DNA of 64,000 nt. Source: Triglochin maritima. Its lineage: Eukaryota; Streptophyta; Magnoliopsida; Alismatales; Juncaginaceae. The translations under genes were made by a program, and so were the position numbers. The notes beneath the pieces are model-generated. The model saw only the letters and a list, made by a program, of their open reading frames with translations, did no database searches and was not told the origin of the DNA. Positions 55,818-64,000 of the stretch are shown one piece after another. Where the stretch lies: NCBI GenBank assembly GCA_963682175.1, contig OY821787.1, positions 28,064,501-28,128,500 of the forward strand, in the 5' to 3' direction. Within the stretch, counting starts at the first letter, position 1. Every line of letters begins with the position of its first letter.

Positions 55818-58199
55818 GTCGGACATGAGTATTACTGTTTTCTTGATGCATACTCCGGTTACAACCAAATTCCCATCCCCCCAGAGGATCAAGAGAAAAC
55901 CACCTTTACTTGTCCCTTTGGCATGTTTGCCTACCGTCGCATGCCCTTTGGGTTATGTAATGCACCGGCAACGTTTCAAAGGTGTATGATCAGCATCTTG
56001 TCCGATATGGTAGAGTGTTTCCTTGAGATTTTCATGGATGACTTTTCCATATTTGGCGCTTCGTTTGATGAGTGCCTTCGGCACTTGAGCCTTGTCCTCA
56101 AGCGATGCTGTGAGAAGAACCTCGCTCTCAATTGGGAGAAATGTCACTTCATGGTGAAGCAAGGGATTGTACTTGGGCATGTGGTCTCAAGTAGGGGAAT
56201 TGAGGTCGATCCCGCCAAAGTGTGTCTTATTGCTAATCTCCGACCACCACGTAATGTGAAGGATATCCGGGCCTTTTTGGGGCTTGCTGGATTCTATCAG
56301 CGGTTCATTTGGGATTTTAGCAAAATTTCTCGACCTCTCACTGCCTTGTTGGCTAAGGATGCCATTTTTGAGTTCACACCGGATTGCCACCATGCCTTTT
56401 TGACCTTGAAGAAAGAGTTGACTTCAGCTCCCATAATTAAGGCACTAGTGTGGACTGAACCCTTCGAGTTAATGTGTGATGCATCTGACTTTGTTGTGGG
56501 AGCAGTGCTTGGGCAAATTGCCTCATGTGATCTACTATGCCAGTAGAACACTCAATGATGCCCAATTGAACTACACTGTGACCGAGAAGGAATTCTTAGC
56601 GATCATATTCTCTTTGGAGAAATTCCGGTCGTACTTGATTGGCTCCCACTTGATTATCTTTTCTGATAACACAACCATCAAGCACCTCATGGCAAAGAAA
56701 GATGCAAAATCCTGACTCTTGAGATGGATCTTGTTGTTACAAGAATTCGATTTTGAGATTCGGGACAAAAAAAGGTGTGAAAATGTTGTAGAAGACCACA
56801 TGTCTCGTCTAGAGACAACCAACCCACAAGACCAAATTATTAATGACAAATTTCTTGACGAGCAGTTGTTCAGGATCGAAGATAACCCTTGGTTTGCCGA
56901 CATCGTGAACTACCTCGTGACCAAGCAACTTCCTGTGGGTTGGTCAAAATATGACCAAACCAAATTTAGATCTTATGTCAGATTCTTTCACTGGGATGAC
57001 CCTTACCTATTCAAATACTATTCTGACCAAATTTTCTGGCAGTGCGTCCCAGATAACGAGTTCAAAAGTGTGCTCCATTTCTGCCACTCTAAGGTATGTG
57101 GATGACATTTTTGAGCAAAGAAAACTTTCGCCACGGTGCTCCAATCTTGATTCTACTGGCCTTCTCTTTTCAAAGATGCTTACGACTTTTGTAAGCAATG
57201 TGATAGGTGCCAACGCATTAGCAGGATTAGTCCACGTGACATGATGCCTTTGCAAAATGTCCTTGTGGTCGACATCTTCGATGTGTGGGGCATCAACTTA
57301 ATGGGTCCCTTCCCGAATTTGTTCAGGAATGTTTACATTCTGGTGCCCGTTGACTATGTGTCTAAGTGGGTTGAGGCTATCCCCACAAAGACCAATGACA
57401 ACAAGGTGGTCACCAAATTCTTAAGGGACATTTTTGCGCGATTTGGTACTCCTCGTACCATAGTCAGTGATAGGGGTACCTACTTTTGTAATTGCTCCTT
57501 TGAAGCGCTTATGAGTAAATATTCAATCACCCAAAAGCTTGCGACCCCATATCATTCGCAAACTAGTGGGCAGGTCGAAGTCTCTAACCGTCAATTAAAG
57601 CAAATGCTTGAGAAGACGGTTAATTCCTCGAGGAAGTATTGGTCAACTAAGTTGAATGACACGTTGTGGGTCTTCCGCACCGCGTATAAGACCAATTTGG
57701 GTATGTCCCCATATCAGGTGGTGTACGGCAAGGCTTGGCACCTACCCGTCGAGCTTGAGCATCGTGCTTTCTGGGCGATCAAGAACCTGAATATGGACTT
57801 GATCAAGCAGGGGTGCAACATAAATTCAACATTGTGGAGTTGGAAGAGTTACGCAATGATGCGTATGAAAATGCCAAAATTTATAAGTCCTGAGCCAAGT
57901 TGTTTCACGATCGCATAATTATGCGAAAGATGTTTACGACTGGGCAGAAGGTGTTGCTTTACAATTCCTGGCTTCATTTGTTTGCGGGTAAGCTCCGCAG
58001 TCGTTGGTCTGGCCATTTTATTGTCCAAACCGTGTTTCCTCATGGAGCGGTTGACATCCTGAACCCAGGGAATGGTGACGTATTCAAAGTTAATGTACAA
58101 CGCCTCAAACCCTACTTGGAGGGGGCACCAGCTGAAGTCGAGGAGGTCATGTTCCTTCATGAACATCTCTCACACTCAAGCATTCATGTTCCTGCATGA
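55818..58199 (+). pseudogene. pol: Athila-like RT, RNase H and integrase of element X
   Basis: The frame opens directly after the LTR of Y with GHEYYCFLDAYSGYNQIPIP (RT domain, N-terminal third missing). Next come FGMFAYRRMPFGLCNAPATF, the active-site motif IFMDDFSIFG, FLGLAGFYQRF and the RNase H start FELMCDASDFVVGAVLGQ (about 56465). A frameshift near 56520 leads to YYASRTLNDAQLNYTVTEKE and LLQEFDFEIRDKK, with a TGA at 56713. A frameshift near 57100 precedes the integrase zinc region ([15 protein letters not shown]). The core has GINLMGPFP where the family has GIDFMGPFP, so the first catalytic Asp is Asn (AAC at 57295-57297), while SDRGTYF and GQVEVSNR keep the other two. Another shift near 57890 leads to the C-terminal GKLRSRWSGHFIVQTVFPHG (58000) and the stop at 58197. 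Confidence 0.92.
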
Positions 58200-59795
58200 A
58201 TGGTTGCGCTTTCATGTTTGTATAAAGTTATCTTTGAAAGAAAAGAAAAAGAAAAAAACAACAAAAAAACAAAAACAAACAAAAAAATGAGAAAAAGAAA
58301 AAAAAAAGAAAATAGAAGAAGACTCCTTCAGTGAGCATAGATTGTTGTGGGCCCCAACCTTTGTGTATTTAGGCCCCATTTCTTTCACGTATTTGTATCC
58401 CTTACTTAGCATCTCACATGTTTTGAGGGAATTCAAGTTTTTGTCCACCAACATCACTATGAACTTCCTTTTGCGCTTCACGTTGGTGAGATTTTTCCTT
58501 TTTCATGCATAAATCCATGTAGTATCATGCTCACATTAATTGAGGACAATGCATGAAATAGTTTTCGGGGGTGTTTTACGTGTGTGCATATTCGAGTCTT
58601 TTTCCTTTGATTTTGTTTTCTTTTGTGTGCATTGTTAGGTTCATGTTAGTGTGCTGCATTTGATATTGATATATCTGTCTACCGTGATCCTTGGGTGACT
58701 TGTCTTCTTTTGCTTGCCTAGTGCTTTAAATTTTTACATTTCTTTCAAAATCTTCATGTGTTTGCGAAAGAAAATGTTTCGTGGGTTTTACGTTTGTTTA
58801 GCATGTGCAAAATCGTTGAAAGGCAAAGTAAAAAGAAAGCTCCCAAAATTTTCTTTAACTTGATGCATTAGGATATCTAGTATAATGGCTTTAGGACTTA
58901 TCTTGTCGTTTGGATGCACCCCAGTTTTCCCTCGGGGGGCGAGTAATCATAGGGTTTCAATACTCAAACAATTAAAGAAGTCGACCCCAAACCTAGTGAG
59001 TCAATAATTCATGTCTGTTAATTTAAAGAAGTTTGTTGTAGTCAAGGACCATTTCAATATTGTTGTGAGACATTAAGTGTAGGGGTTTTGGTTCATGTGT
59101 AGATAAGAAATAAGTGAGTAGGTGTTCTCTCTTCTCGCACGGCTCCTATCACTCGGGAAACTAGGTCTCAGGGGACTTTGTGCCTGGTGCTGTTGAGTCA
59201 TCAGACTTGGGATGCATCGACCGAACTCCCATTACACGGGTGGTAGGGATTGCCCTATGTGGAGATTTGGGGAAAGGTGTACGTGATAGTGTAAGTCCTC
59301 ATAGGAAATGATGCATGAAACCTGACCCTGGGAGAATGGAACTCCAACTAATAAAAAGAAAAGAAAAAAAGAGTAAGAAAAGAAAAAAAGAGGTAATGCA
59401 AATAAGAACCTTAATGGACTTTACACTTTGTATCACTTGAGGATGTTGAGGTTGTCAATGTCTTTCACTTAAGTCCTTATTTAACTTGCACGAATGGTTC
59501 ATTAGGCGAGGTGTGTGGACTGAATACCTATATAGAGTCGGCCCATAGGATTACCGTGTCCAATGATCGATAAAAATGAGTCCATCGAGTCAAGTTTCTC
59601 GATTGAATAATGCATCTATGTTCGGATTTTGTGGGTATATCCGCTAAAAACTCTCAGGAGACAACACTCCTCCTGGAGACAAGGAGGTTTAACGGATTGT
59701 TACACATGCTAAGTGCAATCGTGATTCCTACAAAAGTGAGTTAGGATTTCCCTGTTTTTCGTATGCTTTTTCCTTTCTTTCATTTTTCTCTTAAA
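58200..59795 (+). mobile_element. 3' internal spacer of element X
   Basis: Non-coding region between integrase and 3' LTR. It contains a strong purine-rich tract at 58236-58320, the GTGGGCCCCAACC block at 58347, the GAGGACAATGCATGAAATAG block near 58540, and the CGGATATACCC/GTTGCACTTA-type block near 59640-59720. An Athila env would sit here, but I find no ORF with env features. It is joined to a 5'-truncated LTR at about 59795. Confidence 0.75.
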
Positions 59796-61044
59796 TGGAC
59801 GTAAGAGCAGGAAAAGGACCGATTTGAGAGACTTAGGGACTAAGATGCAAGGGAGAAGGACCTGAATGTAAGCCCAAAGGACCATTGAGCAAATCAGGAA
59901 ACTCCACACCACCATGGGGAGTATTTTGGCAATTCAATTTGGGTCGGGGCTCCAACAACCAACTTGGATACATCACACATGAACAAAGCCATCCAGAAAA
60001 GCCCACAAAAATTTCAGACCGGATCCAAACCCTGTAGACCGCTAATTGGCAGTACGGGTTACTCGGATCCGATGTGGTTTAGTCGGGTCTTTTATAATTG
60101 TGTGTTATGTCTATTTTTGGTATTGTATTAGTCCCATACCGGGGGATTGTCTCGGATTACCTTTTTCTATGGCTATAAATAGAACTCTACCTACTCTCTT
60201 GTATCCCATCTCTCTCTTGGTGGCCATCCTCTCTAGTAGGAGTAAAAGCCTTGAAGCAAAAACCCTGGTGGAGAGAGGCTACTTGTAATTGAGTGAGTAA
60301 TAATAGATGATTTGTTAAGTTTTCTTCATATTGTCTTGTATTTTCAATTATTGCATACTTAGTTAACTTGTTGTTTTAGTCTTCTTATAATTAGTTTAAG
60401 CATGTTTTCTTTCCTTAGTATAAATGTTAGTTTAAATATGTGTGAGTAGTTCCATCCCCTTTAGGGGTGGAGTAGATGTGTATACATGTTATGTAGATGG
60501 TATGAATGCTAGATTTGTTGTATGTGAGAAATGTTAGTATGCTTGTTTGAATTAATAAGAACTTTTACTTGATGGTTTCTGCCATAATGTTTAGGTACAT
60601 TCCATGCTTGTTTATGTTGTTAATAACAAACTTGTCATGCTCATTTTAATCACCTAGGTTAGTGCTTTAAATGATAGGTCTTGCCATTAGGTACTTCTAA
60701 TGCATTAACAAACACTAACTAAACTTGAACTTATTGTATGCATTCACCACACTTATTTCATGTGTTCCCATACACTCCACCCCTTAGGGGTTGTCCCATT
60801 CCTGAGATTTATCTTTCTTCTTAGTAGTTGCTTAGCTTAGTTTAGTTCATTTCGTGCTTTCCTTTCCTCCTTTCTAGTTTACTAGTTTAGTTTAGTGTAG
60901 TTTAGTTTAATCAATCCTTTCTCTCATTTCTTTCCCACTCACCTTCGAATAAACTAAAGTCGACACACCTCCCTGTGGATCGACCCATATTTGTCACTGC
61001 TTCAACGCGGTTGTGCACTTGCGGTTAATTAAAACATCCAATCA
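59796..61044 (+). mobile_element. Athila-like 3' LTR of element X, first 150 bp missing
   Basis: Closely similar to the X 5' LTR from about 42908 on and ends AACATCCAATCA at 61044. It is 1249 bp against 1398 for the 5' LTR. The TATA box is at 60174-60182. One palindrome unit of the pair is kept (60036-60055). hAT sequence resumes at 61045. Confidence 0.88.
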
Positions 61045-61542
61045 AACGTGGGGGACAGAATGCAAAACATGCATCTTAATGACGCAGCAACGATGAAGAT
61101 TGAAGATGAATTAGCTAAACCATTATGTTTAAGGAGTACTTTTCGTAATACCCTTTAGGTTGTTTTCATTACTCCTTAGGTTTAGCTCATCCTGGCATAT
61201 GTAACCAATTATGCATTTATATTGTTTCTCTATTTGAGTAAACAATTATTAATAAATAAATTGGTTATTTTGGGCAAAAACAAATTGTGTTTGTGTTTGT
61301 TAATTCAATTGTGATTGTATACTTACTTCAAATTTGAAAATGACAGAAAAATCAAAACCGGACGCACCCTGACCGAAAAAACCCAAGTCGATGCCCCCGG
61401 ATCTGGACTAGCCCACCATGCCATGCCGGCACGACCCGTATCATGCCTGGCTCGTGCCACGGGCCGTACCGGACATGGCAACGCCGATGGGCCAGATGGG
61501 CTGTTGTCGTGCCATGCCGGCACGACAGAAGTCCCACGTCTA
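61045..61542 (+). mobile_element. 3' end of hAT transposon
   Basis: Non-coding, with GC-rich subterminal repeats of the form GCCATGCCGGCACGAC at 61415-61435 and 61511-61526, and the terminal inverted repeat at 61542. The target duplication ATCATATA follows. Confidence 0.75.
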
Positions 61543-62700
61543 ATCATATATATACAATAAGATGTTTAAATGGATGTAAGAATTGCATTTTTAAATGGTT
61601 TTATCATGGAAGAAGTTTTTGTTGCTCAACCTTCTGGGTATGTGAATGAGTCTCTCCTAAACCAGGCGTAGAAGCTTAAGAAGGTCTCAAACAAGCTTTG
61701 ATAGTTTGGTATAAGAGGTTGTAGAACTTCTTACTTGCCAATGGTTTCAGAATGGGTCAAGTTGATAGAACTTTTTGTGAAATGTAAGGGTAAGGATCTA
61801 TTAGTGGTTCAAATCTATATTGATGATATTATATTCAGTGATATTAATGATCTTCTTTGCAAGTATTGTTATAAGTATATGCAAGGTGAGTTTGAGATGA
61901 TCTTAATGGGAGACCTCAATTTCTTTCTTGGACTCCAAATCAAGCAAACAAAGGAGGGCAACTTCATCAACCAAGCTAAATATACAAAAGAACACATTAA
62001 GAGATTTGGTTTTAAAGAAAGTAAGCTCCAAAAGACTCCAATAAGCACAAGCTTGAAAATAGACAATGATGAGAATATCACATGTGTGGATATCGAGGTA
62101 TGACTGACTCACTTCTATATTTGACTGCTAATGGACTCGATATGATGATTTGTGCTTGATTTTAAGCTTCTCCAAAAGAATCTCACTTGAATGCTTTGAA
62201 AATAATTTTTGGAGATTTGAAAGGTACTCATGATTTTGGTTTGTTTTACCCCAAGAAGAGATCCTTTGATCTCATTGCCTATAGTGATGCCGATTATGTC
62301 GAGTGTGTATCGTATAACAAAAGTATTAGTGGAACTAAAGGATTCTTGGGAGAATTCTTGGTTTCTTGGTAAAGTAAGAAACAAAATAGTGTTTCACTTC
62401 CACAATGGAGACTGAATATATCGCCCTTGGGTGTGCTTGTGCCCAAGTCCTATGGATAAGGCAAACCCTCAAAGACTTGAGCCTTAAGTTTGAAACTATT
62501 GGAATTTATTGTGACAATACTTGTGCTAGCATCTATCTAAAAATCCTATTCAAGAATCAAACTTTTAGAAGTTAGTCATCATTTTTTAGAGATTATGTAT
62601 GCAAGTAAAAGTGACATTACATTAGAATTTGTTCTCACTGAACCTTTTAAATGTTGATAAATCTAATAACATTAGACAAAATTTAGGAATGTGTAGTACA
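61543..62700 (+). pseudogene. pol: SIRE/Maximus-type Copia RT (3' part) and RNase H
   Basis: Resumes the RT gene cut at 40628. Around 61562-61640 it reads WMDVRIAFLNGFIMEEVFVA (a one-base shift before MDV), then PSGYVNESLL. The active site YIDDIIF (61818-61840) is followed by MGDLNFFLGLQIKQTKEGNF. RNase H has DLIAYSDADYVECVSYNKS near 62270, ALGCACAQVLWIRQ near 62430 and the IYCDNTCASIYLK region near 62505. It ends with IRQNLGMCST near 62670-62700 after losing the usual ADIFTKPL stretch. Stops are scattered. Order and spacing show that 38123-40628 and 61543-62700 are one element. Confidence 0.88.
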
Positions 62701-64000
62701 AATGACTTGTGACCATCACACATATCTATGTCACATTCATACTATGCTAAACCCTCTTTGAATTGCATATAATAATAATTTTTTGCCTATTTATTGATGT
62801 TTGTTTGGTGTGTTTTTGTTTGGAGTTGGCTTGGGGTGACTTCAAAGTTAACTCACAGTTTTGTTGCCCAAGGTGAATCGTTTCGGTTATACGGGTTGAC
62901 CGTTGTAATTAAGGTTGTAATAGTGGGCGCAAATGGTCGAGCCAAGTTATCAGGTTCAACTGACAACTTAAGTGGACTTCATAGTCAGATATCAGTCGAC
63001 CGGCACCTGCTAACTTGTTCGACCAGAGCTCCACTTAGGTACACTTAAGATACTGGTCGAACGAGTGTTTGATTGAGTGACCAATTAGATGAGTTTTTCA
63101 TCTTGATTTCTCCTCTTTCTCCTCAACCCCTAACCGTTCTTACTCCCTTGTGGTCGACCCCCCTCTTTGTCCAACCTCCTCCACCACCTAAACTTCTTCC
63201 CTTCCACCAAATTACGTCCCTCTCACCATCTACACCCTCCTCTCCAACTCCACCTACGAAAATCCTTCCATTTTTCATCTCATCCGCCCCTCCATCTCCG
63301 ATGGCTCCACACAAGAAGGTTTACGCTTCCAAGGACAAGAGCAAGAACATCCTGGAGTCCTTCGTGGCCTCCGAATGCCATTCGAAGTGTATTCATGACC
63401 GAGAGCCAACTCATCCCAATGTTCGGCATCTCCTCTACAACCCATCCTTTCATGCTGATCGACGAGGAAGCCAATTCCGAGTGGGATGATCATTATTCCT
63501 CCACCTCGTTCATTCCTTATAGACTCATTGAGATTAAGGGTTTTCCCAATATGCCTTTATCTGAAATTCTTTAAGCCAATTATCTTACCATTTTATGCAC
63601 CATATTGTTGCCTAAAAAATATTTCCCATTCCTTGTGCAACAATCTTATGGTAATCTTTGTCGTCCAAACCCTAAGATGTGTATCCTTAAAACATGCTAA
63701 ATGGCATACACCCAGTCTCCTTCAAATTGTACTTTCCATTCCCTTTCGGGGATCGACATCTATATTGTTCATCCGGCTTCCACTCTTAAGTAATAGGCGG
63801 ATGTTATGATTGAGGAACTATATAAGGAACAACCTCTTTGTAATAGTTAAGGCAAACCCATACATAATCTTTCTCTCTTGCATCCTTCGGCTAGGATTCT
63901 TGCCTACGTTGTTTCCCACAATCCTCTGCCTAAGAATGACCACCATAATGAAATCTCTTAATTGGAATTAGTCTGCATCTATTGTCGTTTCAAAAAGATC
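62701..64000 (+). pseudogene. SIRE-type 3' region with possible envelope-like/accessory ORF
   Basis: Positions 62701-63070 are non-coding, with degenerate CGGTCGACCG-like motifs (62995-63060). A frame from 63073 to 63489 is proline/serine-rich and then reads MAPHKKVYASKDKSKNILES. It shifts to another frame (EEANSEWDDHYSSTSFIPYR, to 63574) and then decays, with HPSARILAYVVSHNPLPKND near 63880-63940. That last stretch resembles the accessory protein found downstream of pol in SIRE-type and related plant retrotransposons. The identification is tentative. The element continues past the window, so no 3' LTR is seen. Confidence 0.4.

Larger units (their letters stand above)
40629..61542 (+). mobile_element. 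hAT (Ac-type) transposon carrying nested LTR elements
   Basis: The left end TAGACCTGGGATTTGGGTTG pairs with the right end, whose reverse complement is TAGACGTGGGACTTCTGTCG. The 8-bp target duplication is ATCATACA (40621-40628) and ATCATATA (61543-61550), 7 of 8 identical. Both ends have GC-rich CACGAC/GGCCCGAC-type subterminal sequence as in many plant hATs. The transposase pseudogene lies in plus orientation (41200-42764), and the remaining bulk is the inserted Athila element X with its own insertions. Without those the hAT would be roughly 2.6 kb. It sits in the RT gene of the SIRE-type element, whose reading resumes on the right. Confidence 0.82.

Overview
This is a window of a flowering-plant nuclear genome (probably a eudicot; the species cannot be told). 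It is almost entirely layered transposable elements. I see no intact host gene, no rRNA, tRNA or ncRNA gene, and no CRISPR. The kingdom call rests on Ty3/gypsy Athila-like elements with tRNA-Asp primer-binding sites, Ty1/copia elements of two lineages, a CACTA (En/Spm) TNP2 transposase, an Ac-type hAT and a Mutator-type MITE. Every coding region carries stops, frameshifts or deletions, many of them C-to-T or G-to-A changes as expected in methylated heterochromatin.

Layout. 1-14125: a decayed CACTA element. Subterminal-type repeats lie at both sides (1-110 and 13631-14125) and the TNP2 transposase is split into three blocks (6977-8874, 10733-10979, 12535-13210) by a Copia solo LTR and a SIRE-type LTR. 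Its left half holds a GRF-zinc-finger-like scrap, a first-exon-like gene scrap and a minus-strand Athila 3' end (1501-6735) that itself contains a Copia solo LTR. 14126-17151: a GC-rich segment with degenerate tandem repeats (possible long LTR) and a minus-strand gene scrap with a splice donor. 17152-21752: an Athila-like LTR, leader and broken gag ending in an inverted LTR piece. 21753-25365: low-information sequence with a CACTA-like end and a 487-bp Mutator-type MITE. 25366-32118: two Athila-like partial elements joined through one shared LTR, with a foreign solo LTR in the second leader. 32641-38122: a 5'-truncated Copia element with its 3' LTR.

38123-64000: a five-deep nest. A SIRE/Maximus-type Copia element is split inside its reverse transcriptase by a hAT transposon (40629-61542). 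The hAT is split near its C-terminal dimerisation region by an autonomous-type Athila element X (42765-61044). X is split between protease and reverse transcriptase by a minus-strand element Y (47221-55817). Y is split inside its polyprotein tail by a solo LTR (48828-50225) with a perfect 5-bp target duplication.

The most interesting biology is element Y and its relatives. They encode gag, protease and an extra C-terminal tail, then stop and run directly into the 3' spacer, with no reverse transcriptase or integrase. X, of the same LTR/leader/tRNA-Asp family, carries RT, RNase H and integrase. This looks like a non-autonomous GAG-PR retrotransposon lineage that would rely on an X-like helper. 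The same family carries a paired near-palindromic CCGCCAATTGGCGG module both in the LTR upstream of the TATA box and in the untranslated leader.
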